Source: Lytechinus variegatus (lineage: Eukaryota > Echinodermata > Echinoidea > Temnopleuroida > Toxopneustidae). Taken from it: a stretch of DNA of 64,000 bases. The notes beneath the pieces were generated by a model. The model was given only the letters and a program-made list of their open reading frames with translations, did not search any database and was not told the DNA's origin. A program made the position numbers and the translations under genes. Below, piece after piece: positions 1 to 12,240 of the stretch. Every line of letters begins with the position of its first letter. Positions within the stretch are counted from its first letter, which is position 1. Location: NCBI RefSeq assembly GCF_018143015.1, contig NC_054750.1, forward strand, positions 8,832,501 through 8,896,500, given 5' to 3'.

Positions 1-1379
1 GGCGGTCCCAACCTAATCTCCACCCCCACTTTAATGGTCCACATGGCAATTCCAAGTCGTTAAGTTATACCGTAGTCTTCATTCACAGACACTTGCAATT
101 TTGCACAGTGCACAATGAGTCTGAAGTAGTGAGACTATATTCACCATGTACCGTGGCTGGCTTTACCAAGGCACAAAGAGAGACTGGTGTCTAGTCTTCA
201 CTGTAAGACATGGTTTCAGATAGAGTCACATGTGAGTCTGTGCTTGCAGACAGGTTGTACCACATATTACATGACTTTTTTTTCCTTTTGTGTCAGGTGC
301 AACTTTTAAAACCAAATATGTGATGCCCAGGTAGGTAGTTTTGAAGCATAGTAATCTGCCTGACTAAAAATGTCTTAGTAACCTGATTTATGTGGAATCT
401 CAATACAAAGTATTCAACAAAATTCCTCAGCGTATTGTCATTTCTATACTAATTGGATTTAATTGACTTCATGATGTTTATGATTGAAAAAGTGAAATCA
501 TAACACATATCCTAAAAAAATAAAAGTGAAAAACACATTCATGAAACCAAAGAATACATAGGAAATTAATTGCCCTTTTTATGAATAAATTTCCTTTACA
601 GAAATATTTTCTAACAAGGTCATAATGGGCATCTTGACAAAAAGATATTTTGAGCGCTATATTTTTGATATCTTGCACGTATTTAATTGATAATTTATTT
701 AATTGAGCTATTTCATATATTATGGCATTTCGCACGTACCACCACCTGGAAAAACAAAACAATGGGTGATTTCAAGTTCGGTGTTAGTGTTGGTGTGGAG
801 AGCGTAAGAGGGGCGCTGAACCGAGCTCCAACACGGAGATGGGTTCAGAGGAACGCTACCGATTGCTTTATCGATGGCACCGACGTCACGCCTCTGCGCT
901 GTGCTGCTAAATCATCTCAACTTCACGCCAGAAGTCTCGACGACGAAAATGATAGTGGAGAGAAATTAATTAAATTATCATCGTACAGAATGCAAATCCT
1001 TTAATCAATTCAAGCATTCGAAAGAGTGAACATTACTCTTCATCAAAATATATAAAGCTCAAACGATTTGAACTCATCTTAACTGGAAAAGCTATTCGGG
1101 GATGTTTCATCGTGTTCGCCGCCTGTTCACGAGCTTGAGATTGCCAACACCAACACCGAACTATCATGATATTCCCAATCCCTGGGTGTTGGTGTTGGTG
1201 AATGGGGAAATTGCACGTAGATCGTCAACACCAGCCGCAGTGCTGGATTCAGTCAGCAGACGACATTCAACACCATCCTTCAACACGAACTGCCGGAACT
1301 ACGTCATATTTTCCGCGGTCAATGCCAACATCAGCCATTGTGGGTTGCTGCCACGGATCATGTGGTAACTGCAGGTGAA
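1..1379. other. Intergenic, no supported gene
   Basis: No convincing coding exon is visible. The only curiosity is a CAACACCAACACC run at about 1144-1157 facing a GGTGTTGGTGTTGG run at about 1187-1200. These could pair as a hairpin, and related GTGTTGGTGTGG words occur near 785. A 105-codon open frame at 687-1004 has no recognisable domain and no splice context, so I do not call it. Confidence 0.5.
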
Positions 1380-1910
1380 TGAGGTGGCAGTTTCCAGAGT
1401 GCGGAGAGGATGCAGCAGAAGATGAACTCGTTCTACCGGACGTGGTTAGGTGTTCCAAGGATGTTGACGGATTTGGCATTCTTTTGTAGATCCGGAAAGC
1501 GATAAGACTTCATATGGCATCAGTGGTAGAAGAGTTAAGCTGGTAAAGGTGGGTTGGTCTTGGTCATGATGATGAGAGAATCCGAGGATCAGACAATAGC
1601 TGATTCTATGCCACCGACAGAAGAGGCTGTAGATGAAGCCGTGGCAATGGCTAAGTGGGAGGAGATGCGTGGTGCTTTCCAAGTGGGCGGGAGCGGGATA
1701 TATAGGGTATCGTCCTGGCATTAGATAGTAGATAGCACGCAAGGCAGGAAAGACAGGAGGAATTTGGTGGTTGAGGCGGTCAAGAAGAAAGAGGAGGGAT
1801 GTCGGTTGGCAAAAACTGCACAGCAGGAGTGCAGGGTGCATGGCCTCGTTGGGAAAAGGTGGAGCAATGGAGTCTTCTGGGACCAACTCAGTACGGTGTC
1901 GTCTAGTGCC
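1380..1910 (+). pseudogene. Decayed non-LTR retroelement ORF fragment
   Basis: The plus strand read across two frames gives pieces that resemble the region downstream of the reverse transcriptase in a retroelement family common in aquatic animals. One piece reads NSFYRTWLGVP..LTDLAFFCRSGK. After several stops and shifts comes a GRKDRRNLVVEAVKKKEEGCR segment. I recognise the arrangement (an RRWLGVP-like block, then an RRN.V..EV...EE block) from memory, not from a search. Internal stops and frame changes show it is dead. The 146-codon open frame on the opposite strand (1446-1886) is a shadow of this piece. Assignment to a named clade is not possible. Confidence 0.45.
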
Positions 1911-2290
1911 TTATACGCTTTAACCTTTGATGTAATAATGATAATAATAATAACGTTTTATTTACCCAGGGTAGCCACTTCAATCACAAGACTGCTCTTC
2001 CAGCGGGCCCTTTTGTATATTGACTTCAATAATTGCTACATATCAGCCTATTAAGCAAAATATGAATCTCATCAAACAGGCATTCTGGATACATTTTTTT
2101 TGCAATTCCGGCGCGAAGCCCAAGCAAAACTTGTATATAGTGACATGAAAGATTTTTTTGCAAATCTTCCCCTCACATTATTTCATTCGCTCGTCTTCCT
2201 CCTCATTTTCCTCTACTTCTTTTTTCTTCTGTCTTTCTTTTTTCTCCTTTTTCTTTTCTTCTTCTTTTTTTTCTTCTTGCTCTGCCAATT

Positions 2291-2372
2291 TTTTCTGGGG
2301 GGACACCAAATCTCGGGAGGGGGCACGTGCCCCCAGGACCCCCCCCCCCCGTAGCTACGCCACTGACAGCTG
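2291..2372. repeat. G/C-run transposon terminus
   Basis: A block of G-runs followed by C-runs ends in CCGTAGCTACGCCACTG. This is the kind of terminus seen elsewhere in the window, where G/C-run blocks sit inside pairs of short inverted ends (5612-5903, 33062-33213, 49112-49874, 58466-59585). Only one end is recognisable here, so it is probably a truncated non-autonomous DNA element. Confidence 0.4.
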
Positions 2373-4189
2373 AGAACGAAGTTTTAACTCGATCTGTACT
2401 CAATGGCCAATTGTTTATGTATTAAGAGCGGATAGACCAGGGAAATGGAGTTGCGCGACAGCCGAATTTGTAAGTCACTGGTTTTTTTTGTATGTTCTTT
2501 TAAGTTTATTTTCCCCGTTATGGTGCATTTCAGACCGAAACGGAATAATAATCTATATTTTGGTCCAGTTCTTTTTATATATCTTATGAAATAAAGACAA
2601 AAATCGATGAGCCCCGCCGGGGGTGCATTGTTAACCCCCTAATGGCGGCTGCACGATCGTGAGCCGTCTGTGTACGGGGAGAAATTAAAAAAAAGTTACA
2701 AAACTCCTCAAAACAGACAGCTGCCAGATGTCTACAGTGATCCCAACTTTGCTGCTGATGACCCGTTGACATTATGTAGAATTGTAGATCTTTTTGTATC
2801 TTCTGCTAAATACAGATGTAAAGTCACTTTCACACTGAAAAAATGAGCATTTCAACGTTGTGACTTAAACATGACTGTGGTTGACCATGTGAAAACGTTG
2901 TGAACACTCACACTCTCGAGGTGTACGTGTGTCCACAGTGTGATACTATAATATTCACACTGTTGAATTTGAACATTTTAACGGACAATATTTATTGTAT
3001 TCTACACCCGATTCTACCGTATTCGAGGTCACGTTTATCACATATTTGCATGGGGGATTTTTTTTTTATGTATAATTCAATTTTACCTCCGATTTATGTA
3101 TTTAGCACCATAAAATGATAAATAATAATATACTGATTTATAGCGCAGAAACTATGTGCATAATATTCTACTGCGCTGCAATTAAGGGCTTATGAAATGC
3201 TTGAGAACAAATTTAGAAAATAGGGAAAAGGGAATGTGTATGTATGGGAATTAATTGAACAGATAGATTCTTAGTCTAAGAACGTTTGAACGTTTCTACT
3301 GATGGACAGGATCTTATTGCATATGGCAAACCATTCCGTAATTTTGGAACATCAGCACCGTATAAACTGCCTGGCGCAAGTGCTACGATTACAGTAATTG
3401 GCTCCGAGTACAAAATCGATGATAGATGGGAATTTTAGGTCAAGAAAAATAAAGCAGGAGTAAATGGAAAGATGATGCAAGGATATGGCCATATATACCT
3501 GACCCATGGTATGATGTATTTCTGTAAAATGTTTTTCTTTGTTTAGTGGTTATTTTCAGGGAGACAAGAGAAGAGAGGGAAGGAGGGGGAGAGAGGAAGA
3601 TACGGAATGAAAAGAGTATGGGGTGTGATGGAGAAGGCGATGTCGTTTGAAAAACTAGGATATAGTAAAAGATGTGTGAAAGAGTGATCGAGGGAGAATA
3701 AGGGATTGGCGGGAAAGAGGGGGAGGGGTTGAGAAATGGGATAAAGAGATCGAGGGAGAGGGTTATGTTGAGAGAACGAGAGAAGATTTATGCAACAGAA
3801 GATAATGAGGGAGGAGGTCCCGGGGGGAGGTCATTAATATTGTTTGTCATCATTTTCCCTTCCGAATCTGATGGTAGATGCGACCAAAATAGTTCATTGT
3901 ATAGTTCATCACCTGGTATCCACGTCTAAAAGAAATATAGGCCTGCATACTATTTGTCATCATTATCTTTCGTTTCGCATTTGCTGCTAGATGTGGCTTT
4001 AATAATAATTAGTGACCGTGGTGGGAGGTTGAAAAGGTCATATATATACATATTCCAATGTTCCTCGTGAGTCCTTCCTTTTTTGTGAGAAAGAGGATTA
4101 TGGTTGGGGGTGTGAGGAATAACAATAATAATTAACATTATTTGTATAGCGCTTATCACAAAACATGTCTGTAAGCTCTTAATAGAAGT

Positions 4190-4350
4190 AGTGTGTGGTG
4201 GTGAAGGTGGGGTGGTGTTTGTGTGTGTGAGGATGATGGTGAGCGTGTTTTTCTTTCACTCTTTTTGTATGGGGAGTGAAAAAGAGGTTTGTGTTTGGGG
4301 TGTAAGGGTGTGTGTGCGTTTGGGGTGAGTTTGAGTGTGTGTTGTGTTGT
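4190..4350. repeat. GT-rich low-complexity tract
   Basis: The plus strand is dominated by GTGTGT, GGTGTG and GGGTGTG words without a fixed period. The histidine/threonine-rich open frame on the minus strand is a by-product of this composition. Confidence 0.6.
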
Positions 4351-5611
4351 TGTTGTTTATAACCCAAGTTTAAACACCTAGCTTATGGACTTACAACTGC
4401 ACCCGTTACTAATGATACCTATATCCTAAATATTTTGTAAAAAAAATCAAATGACAGAATGTCCATCTATTTTGAAAGATCAAATATATCATATCATAGA
4501 TTTCGATTTCATATGACAATCCATGTTTATAATTATGTAATATTACATAATAAAACAATTCTATTTACATACTCAGTTATACTCATTATCAATTTCTTCA
4601 GCTCAAAATCGCTATCCTTTCGCATTCATCGAGCTGGAGTTATGGCTGGAATAAAAACCTAGAAGAAAAATAGATATAGCGGTCTTATAAAAGGTATATA
4701 TAATGAATGATTTTTTTAATGGTAATCACGTTCTTCATTAACATGATGACGGATTAAACTTTTCACGCAAAACACATTAACGTTCCCAAACGAAGCGCAT
4801 GCGTGATGTTCACTCGTGATATTCATAACCAATTGGCAGAGATCCCTCGCCTTTATTGCACTACAAATGATGACACGAAGCTGATCAATGCGTCGACATG
4901 ATTCTTTATTCGCCAGCAACAACAAAAGAAAAGTATTAAAAGTGAGTACTCTATTCTTTTATTCCAGTGAGACTTGTTTTTAAGGCAATTCTAAAAAATA
5001 ATGATCAACATAGACAGCCATAATCCAGTGGGGTTTAACAATGTGCTTGACGTTTTAAGCGTTTGTTACCGTGTTCAGGGCGGAACGCAAAAAATGAGAA
5101 AAAAGGATGCTCAATGAAGGAGAAATTCTAAATCTTGGATAGAATTGATTTCGTTCTCCATTTCCATAACGATTTGATTTCTAGTTTAAATCACTTTCAT
5201 TAGGCTTTTATTAACGAGGATGTTTCAGAAAGCAATGCGTAAATTTGTGCATGATTTTGCAATCCACTGCATTATGATGTAAAGATGTATAGGCCTACAA
5301 CACATGACCCAAATGTTCATTACTGAAGGAATATGGTCCTGATGACCATGATGACAATAGTGATTTGCTATTGGTATTGATGTGGAACTATCATAGTTCT
5401 TTGTACTCGCTTACTTGGTCGGATGCTTACTTGCTTACCTACAGTAAGAAATTTTTAACATCAATTGCATTTAAAAGACCTTCTGAAACGGGGATGTGAG
5501 GTGCACTTGGCCTATTCAAATCCCCCCCCCTCAAAAAAAAAAAAATCTTCAAATCTTATATATGTTGGAAATGAAAAATATTTTATTTGTTCGTCATATA
5601 CTCAAATTATC

Positions 5612-5903
5612 ACTGGCGGATCCAGGGAGGGGGGGGGGGGGAGGGGAGGGGGCACAGCCGGCCGAGTCCCCCCCCCCTTGAGAAGCAAAATTAAAATTTG
5701 TAATGTAAAAATGCCAATAAAACCGAATTGTGCCCCACTCCCCATTGAAAGTAAAAACCTTTTTTTTGCTTGTCAATTTTTTCGGGAACGAAATATCATT
5801 AATTTTCGGTTGAAAACCTTTTTTTGTTTTTGTTTGCTTGTCAAATTTTTCCTCGGAAAAATGTACCCCCTCCTCCCCCTTTGGAAAATCGTGGATCCGC
5901 CCC
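5612..5903. mobile_element. Short element with GGCGGATCCA ends
   Basis: Begins CTGGCGGATCCAGGG and ends with GTGGATCCGCCCC, which are imperfect inverted copies. Long G-runs lie near the left end and C-runs near the right. About 290 bp, with no coding capacity, so a non-autonomous DNA transposon is the best guess. The open frames that cross it on both strands are homopolymer artefacts. Confidence 0.5.
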
Positions 5904-6736
5904 TTAATTATAATGATTAAGTGGCGAAAGTTACGCATTATTACGAAATACGGTAATTAGGCTCTGCGGCTCATATAATTACTGATTAATCACCCTATTA
6001 TTTAATCTAAATTTAACAGTAACCTTGATTCTGATGAATAATGAAGCATGCCCCCTTAATGACACGGCTTCCATGACCGGTTAAAGGGAAGATCAAAATG
6101 AATATATTCGAAATGTCAGCAAAAATGTTGGAAGTATTTTGGAGGCGTTGGATTAGCTATATACTTGCAATTTTTGTTATTCCTTTGCATGATTCTATGG
6201 AGATATCGAACATTTCAAGAATCCTAGTAGCACCAAAGTTAAATTCATTGAGGATAGGCCTATGAATAATTGCTGTAGAAAAATGGGTATAGATGACATA
6301 AAAGCATGTGATGGCGTAATTTAAGAAGTGATTTTCGCTGGAAAATCATAATTCAGCTTACATAGTATCAAATTGGCTGAGAGAGCAAATTTGCAATTGA
6401 GCACCCTCCTCTGATGTTTTTTCTTTTCCGATCAACTCATGTTTTTGGGTTTTCTCACATGTTGACTTTCTGACTCTATAATGTAAGTGAAACAATAAAT
6501 CTATAGTGTAAGCGCCCGTATGAATATCTTGAAATAATGATTTTCTTTCCTTTAATGAAGTCGATCAGTCCGCTCGATAAAATCCTTTTCAAGAGCAGGG
6601 GAAATAAAGTCTATTGATGGAAAATAAATACCGATCTCAATAGCTTTTCCAGCATCAACTATGACAAAGAAATATATGGGTCTAAGTGCACAAGCAGAGT
6701 CCAAAGACAATTGGGCCCATAAAATACAATAAGCGC
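5904..6736. other. Intergenic, nothing recognised
   Basis: AT-rich sequence without long open frames, tandem repeats or recognisable element ends. Confidence 0.5.
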
Positions 6737-7638
6737 CTGGGGTGGTATTCTGAAAACGTTCTTATCTTTGTTCTTACCTTTTAACTTATCTCACTGAGAT
6801 AAGAAGACGCTAAAATCATTGCAAATCGGTATTCTGAAAATCTTCTTAACGCGTTCTTATCTTTGTAAGGACTGCCTTCTTCTTATCTTCAACACGCCCA
6901 TTTATAGGATATTACCAATCAAAATGCGCGTTATATTGGCAGTTTAACCAATAGAAGCGTACCTTATGTGAAGAGAATATCATGGGCGCTGCGCGTACAC
7001 TGTTTCTGGCGCATTGCGCGAAATAGGCATTTTATACGCAATGACTGATTTTATTATTTCGAGACGTCCACGTGCATAAAATAAAGAAAAAAGTAAATAA
7101 AGCAGGTACGAATAAAGAATAAAAAATGAAGAAAGAAAGTAAGTAGGTATTAAAGTAAGAAGACAGAAAAGGGTCAGAATGAAGCAGAAAAAAGATGAAA
7201 GGAACAAAGCAGAAAATAATGAAAAATAAAGAGTAAACGAAAGAAAGCAAGCAAAAAGGACTTAAAAATAAAAAAGAACGAAAAATAGAATAAATAAAAG
7301 AAGGAAAAGGATGAAAGAAATAAAACAATTATCAATGATAAAGTGAAGGAACAAAAAGAAAGGAAAGAAACTAAAAGGAAACACACACACACAAAAGAAA
7401 AAGGTCAAACTAAAAAGATTAAAAAAAGTAACATGGAACCGAAAAAGAAAATAGTCTAAAAACGAATAAAAGAAAGTTAGAAAGAAAAAAAGGAGAAAAA
7501 GGGAATAAAATGTAAAAAGTGAAGGAAGAGAAAAAAGGGAAATGAAACAAAGAAATAAAATTGAGAGAGAAAAAATGAAAGGAAAATTAACGCAAACATG
7601 AAGACTACAAAAAGATAAAGGAAAGAAAGGTAAATTCA

Positions 7639-7682
<44 letters not shown>

Positions 7683-8790
7683 GAAAAAAAAACGAAAAGG
7701 GAAAATAAAGAGTTAAGAGAAGAAAGACAGAGAGAAGAAACAAAGTAAAGAAAAGGGTAAATAAAGAATGAACGAAAAAAGAATGAGCGACGAAATAAAG
7801 AAAAAAAAAAGAAAGTAAAAAAGACACAAAAAATTCAGAAAGCAGAAATAAAATAAATTTAGAAAGAAAAATTAAGAATTATTAAAGGGAAGGAAGCAAA
7901 AGGGGGAAAATAAAATGAATGATTAAAAAAAGGAAAAGCATATATAAAAACGAAAGAATTGAAGAAAAAATAAGGAAGAAAAATAAAGATTACAAAAAAG
8001 TGAAGGAAGAAAGAAACAAAAAGGAAAAGCATATATAAAAACGAAAGAATGGACGAAAAAATAAGGAAGAAAAATAGAAAGATGACAAAAAAAGTGAAGG
8101 AAGAAAGAAAGAAAAGGAAGAGAAAAGGGGGAAAATAAGAAATAAATACTCAGTAGCTATAAAGAAATAAGAAAGGGATAAAACGAAAAGGGAAAATAAA
8201 AATGGAAGAAAGATGAAGTATAAATGAAACAAAGCAAAAGAAAAAAATTAAAAGATTTAAACAGAACAAAAGAAAAGATATAAATGAAGAATGAAATAAA
8301 AGAAGAAAGACATGTAGATAGAAAGGAAGAAAGACAGACAAATAGAAAGGAAGAAAAAAGAAAAAGGGATAGAAAAAATAGACGGGCAAAATAAAGGGTG
8401 AATGAAAGAAATGGTGGGAGTAATACTTGTGGGTACTTATTACTACTAGTGGCCATCGATTTTGAGCAAGAAAAAAACGCAGACATCGTGAGATGTGATA
8501 ACCCTCTAGCTATCTTAAATATTATCTTAAATACCGTGAAAGATAAGAAAGAAAAAAGATAAGAACGTTTTCAGAATACCACTTATCTTGATTTTGTTCT
8601 TATCTTTTTAGCGCACTTTAATATTATATGCGCGAGTTGTAAATTTACGCGCTCAGCATTGGGGGTGGAGAGCAAGATAAGAACAAAGATAAGAACAAAA
8701 GATAAGAACGTTTTCAGAATACCAATTTAAGAAAGTGACGTAGATAAGAACAAAATTAAGATAAGAACGTTTTCAGAATACCGCCCCTGG
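6737..8790. mobile_element. 2-kb element with terminal inverted repeats and purine core
   Basis: The left end (CCTGGGGTGGTATTCTGAAA, then ACGTTCTTATC) and the right end (GATAAGAACGT, TTTCAGAATACCGCCCCTGG) are inverted copies over more than 30 bases. The AAGAACGTTTTCAGAATACC module recurs just inside the right end at about 8556-8581 and 8701-8724. An inverted variant lies inside the left end at about 6828-6860. The interior is a purine-rich tract and no transposase frame is visible. It looks like a non-autonomous DNA element with subterminal repeats. Confidence 0.65.
7075..8415 (+). repeat. 1.3-kb purine-rich (GAAA-like) tract
   Basis: The plus strand is overwhelmingly A and G, built from irregular AAAGAAAG, GGAAGAAAG and AAATAAAG words, with a regular (GAAA)n core at about 7638-7682. 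An AAGGAAAAGCATATATAAAAACGAAAGAAT-type block is repeated at about 7931-7960 and 8019-8048. All Phe/Leu/Ser-rich minus-strand open frames from 6980 to 8486 come from this strand asymmetry and are not genes. Confidence 0.85.
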
Positions 8791-10482
8791 ATCTTTCCTG
8801 TTCCCCAATATGCAATCTCCCCTTGACCAGTTGACGACAGTGCTGTCGCAGCAATGTATGATTGGCACGTAATTTGGAAAGTAATTTAAATGAAGGCGTT
8901 GATAAAGAGGAATTTCCATACCCTAGAACATAATTTAGATTAGAAATCTACTCTACATCTTGACCTCCCTGATGTTCAATGCTAGTATGCGGTAAATGGA
9001 GAATGGATCGATATATATGGAAAAGAGCTTTTTGATAACATACTTTTCTATCTTGGAATATAATAAAGAAGCATGCGATAAACATCAATATGAGAGCACA
9101 ATGTCATCATGATTAAAATCTGCGATAAGATGATATATGTATGTATGTGTGTGAGTGTGTGTGTGTGTGTGTGTATGAAGAGTTCTGTTACTGGTCAAGC
9201 TTTGGATCCATGTAGATCTTCATCGGGACTGCAAGTATACAATACACAAATTACAATATGATAGCATAAGTTAATTATTTGTAGTTATTTACATGCATAA
9301 AGGTAAGTGAATCATTGATAATATATACTCTTAACACTACGTCATCATTACTACTTCTATTATCATTTCTGTTATTATCTCTTATTTGTTATTATAATCT
9401 AATGTAACTGCATGTTATATAATATAATTGTCATCTATTTTTAATCACTGATATTGCATATTTTTATACGACCTAAGTTTGAACTGTAAATGGAATAACA
9501 ATTACCGAGTATGGGGGTCCGAATATTTTAGGCCTACATCTGAGAGTTTGTTTTGAAGAAGTAAAAGTGGTGCTTATTATTTTCAAATTAGACGTATTAA
9601 AAGACTTTACTTAAACAGAGTTTAAACGCTTATTATTTTCTATCAATATGTCTAAATCCTACCGATATTTATCTCAGAATCCAAGATTCTGCACTCAATA
9701 AACCTTCATGTGACTACGCCAGTCAGAAAAAAAATTAAATGTCTTCGTGTATTTCCCTTATCAATCTATATTTTACTGTTATACAACCTTCAATTTATTT
9801 AAATAACAAACTATGAACTCTTTTCTTCTTTCTGTTTATATTGCAGCCTTAAAGTAACCAAACCCAGAGTCGATTGCATCAAATGAACACTTGCATTCGG
9901 ATACTTATCACTCGGAAAATATCCTTTTCGAAGGCCTTTTTAGACTATTTATGGCTTATCAATACGATCTCCTCAGTTTGCTTTACAGCCGTTGCAGACA
10001 CGGTTGATAAAATGATAATCAGTCTAGTATCATCTTAATCTTGGCATGATCAACTCTCTACCGTGCCCTTATAGTTGTATCGTGTGTAATTTCCAAAGAA
10101 GAAGTGACCGGAAGACACACAGGTATTCATTCTCTTCTGTATACAGCTGATGGTAATGATCAAATGGTTTATCTGGTTGGATAAGTACCTATATGAGCAG
10201 GATCCAAGATGTGCTTTTCTTTCAGTGAAGGTGACATTACTTCCGCACAAAGGCAAAAATCCTCATTGATATACGACTCGGGAAAAACAAAACCTCGTTG
10301 TTTCTTTTCTCACAACCAAATTACTTGACAATTAAGCTCAGTCTACGTTCGGGGATAAAAATGAAGCTTTAGAATGAGTTCAGTTTTACTCGTACTTTCT
10401 ATGTAGGCCTATATTTCAGATGCTAAATATTAAAAACAGTTTTGCGTGATTTTCTGGTGAATATGCCAACATAATTAGTGCG
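8791..10482. other. 5' flank of the GPCR, no gene seen
   Basis: AT-rich sequence with one GT microsatellite. No coding exon recognised. The intronless receptor start follows directly, so its promoter and any non-coding first exon should lie here. I could not pick out a convincing core promoter. Confidence 0.4.
9138..9176 (+). repeat. (GT)n microsatellite
   Basis: A GTATGTATGTGTGTGAG start is followed by about ten uninterrupted GT units. Confidence 0.85.
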
Positions 10483-11622
10483 ATGGAGTCTTCGACTGTG
10501 AACGACTCCGAGTACTTTGATTATGGGGACGCTAGCATGAATTCCTCAGCATCAACGCCATCTTCTCAAATTATCCTTGGGCCTTTGAAGCCCAATGTTG
10601 CACAGGCGATAGCTTTTGCGTGTTCTACTTTTCTCATTATTACATCGAACACTCTAACATTAATGGTTCTTCATCTGAAGCCATCCTGTTTTGTAGAGAT
10701 CTCTCGCCTTATATTCCAGGCACTAGCCGTTACCGATCTTCTCACTGGTTTGTTCTGTTGCTTCTTCAGCTTTTTGTTTTCCTGCGCTCCGCAACTACAG
10801 AACACAGTGACCTGTACAGTACGAACAATGGCCTGTACGGGATGTCTGAACCAGTCAGCTCTAACAATGGCATTTGCAACCGTTGACCGTTACATCGCCA
10901 TCACTAAACCGCTGCGGTATACTTCAATCATGACCGCAGTGCGCGCACAATACGTTCTCTCCGTTCTTGCCTTTATTTCCATTGGGAACGCCATTTTCAC
11001 CAATGTAGGAGCCGACTTCACGTCCACCAAAAGAACGTGCGTTTCAGACTTTTCAGCAGTTGGAATTGGCATATCTTTTCGGCCATCGCTCGTCGTCATC
11101 CTCCTTATATTCTATGGTAGCCTTTTGATCTCGACATTCGCCAACTATAACGTCGTGCGTATAGCTCTTCGTCATTCAAGGAGTCTTGGTAACGAGTCTT
11201 CACTTCGCCAGAATGGAAACATGCAGGACGGCACCTCGAGTTCCACTGATGGTCCTTTCAACATGACACCGTATTTACCACAACCTGTTCGTGAAAACAG
11301 CATCAAGATGAGGAGCCTTTGGACCGTTGTCATGGCTACGATATCGTTCTACATCTTGGTGATGCCTTGGAACATCATGGCATCACTTCACTTCGCCCAC
11401 CACGTTCAGATCCCTCATTCTCTAAGAATCACAGCTGCCTATCTCCTAATAAACAATTCTTGGTGGAACACCGTAATTTATTCTCTTTTGAACACAACCT
11501 TTCGACGCGCCCTTGGCAAAACACTTATCCGGGTATTTGGCCGTACCACCACGTCTGATGTCAGCTTTGAGTCGACAATAGCCGCGACGGATGGAAGCCT
11601 AAATATGAATATGTCTCCGTAA
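10483..11622 (+). CDS. Intronless class A (rhodopsin-like) GPCR
   Basis: A 379-residue seven-transmembrane receptor in one uninterrupted frame. The first ATG (context GCGATGG) follows stops in frame. The N-terminus (1-36) is Ser/Thr-rich and acidic, with NDS and NSS glycosylation sites and no cleavable signal peptide. Approximate TM segments are 40-62, 74-98, 113-134, 157-177, 200-222, 276-303 and 315-336. Class A marks are N56 in TM1, LAVTDLL with D85 in TM2, C111 and C186 as the likely disulfide pair, and DRY at 135-137 followed by IAITKPLRY. Two marks are altered: TM6 has VMPW instead of CWxP, and TM7 has NTVIY (329-333) instead of NPxxY. ICL3 (about 223-275) is long and Ser-rich. The ligand cannot be told from sequence. 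It resembles the lineage-expanded, largely intronless amine/peptide-like receptors of sea urchins (family-level inference). Confidence 0.93.
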   Translation: MESSTVNDSEYFDYGDASMNSSASTPSSQIILGPLKPNVAQAIAFACSTFLIITSNTLTLMVLHLKPSCFVEISRLIFQALAVTDLLTGLFCCFFSFLFSCAPQLQNTVTCTVRTMACTGCLNQSALTMAFATVDRYIAITKPLRYTSIMTAVRAQYVLSVLAFISIGNAIFTNVGADFTSTKRTCVSDFSAVGIGISFRPSLVVILLIFYGSLLISTFANYNVVRIALRHSRSLGNESSLRQNGNMQDGTSSSTDGPFNMTPYLPQPVRENSIKMRSLWTVVMATISFYILVMPWNIMASLHFAHHVQIPHSLRITAAYLLINNSWWNTVIYSLLNTTFRRALGKTLIRVFGRTTTSDVSFESTIAATDGSLNMNMSP

Positions 11623-12240
11623 CTCTAATCTAAAACCCTATGTTCTGATCTTTGCCTCTGGTTAATTTGCAAGGAATAATTAGCTGTTTGCTATTATTTC
11701 AGAACGAAGTTTTAGAACTACAATTCCTTGTTTGAGAGCATGTAGTGTCAAATTATTTGCACCCCACCCCACCGTCTTACGTGTACTTGCATTGCACTCA
11801 TCACTTACAGCTTTATTCAGTTATTTCATCATACATGACCATGCATTTATCATCCGTGTAATCGAATACGGCTTATACTCCATAATCTCCTATTTACGTT
11901 CCGTTGATATTAATGTATACAGTTCGTTATATCAGCGTCATACAAGCCTCGCTTTTTAGCTGGTCTCTGATTATTTTTCTTTTTTCAAGCATACACATGT
12001 AGAACTATCCATGTTTTCTTAAGGTTTGGTTTATCTATTGTGTTTGTTTATTGTATATTCCTTGTCATTACCAATTTTCAAGTGTAAGCGCTTTGTATGA
12101 TTGATTTGTATTGATTTTGTATTTATGTATGTTTCTGATTTGCATGCATGTTGGAAGAAATGTAGGCCTATATAGAAATGAAATAAATAAATAAAAAATA
12201 CACTAGTCCTGGTAAAAGCTTGCACTTGACACCAAACCCC
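11623..12240 (+). other. Probable 3' UTR of the GPCR
   Basis: The stop codon is followed by AT-rich non-coding sequence. The first clear polyadenylation hexamers are at about 12182. A 75-codon open frame at 11732-11959 has no recognisable features. Confidence 0.45.
12182..12196 (+). terminator. Candidate polyadenylation signals
   Basis: Overlapping AATAAATAAATAAAA hexamers lie about 560 bases after the GPCR stop codon, just before an inserted element. Plausible as the mRNA 3' end signal, but not proven. Confidence 0.4.

Larger units (their letters stand above)
1911..5611. other. Intergenic, low-complexity and repeat-derived
   Basis: No supported gene. Contents include a short (AAT) run near 1938-1952, a pyrimidine run at 2196-2290 that ends in a G/C-run transposon end, a purine-rich patch at 3550-3830, and a GT-rich patch at 4190-4350. 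Short open frames here are all low complexity or lack splice context. Confidence 0.5.

Noticed and set aside
1446..1886. 146-codon minus-strand open frame
   Set aside because: Opposite strand of a decayed retroelement whose plus-strand pieces are recognisable; composition shows no protein family.
6980..8486. Series of Phe/Leu/Ser-rich open frames on the minus strand
   Set aside because: They follow from a purine-rich plus strand: stop codons are rare in pyrimidine-only sequence. No domain, no splice sites.
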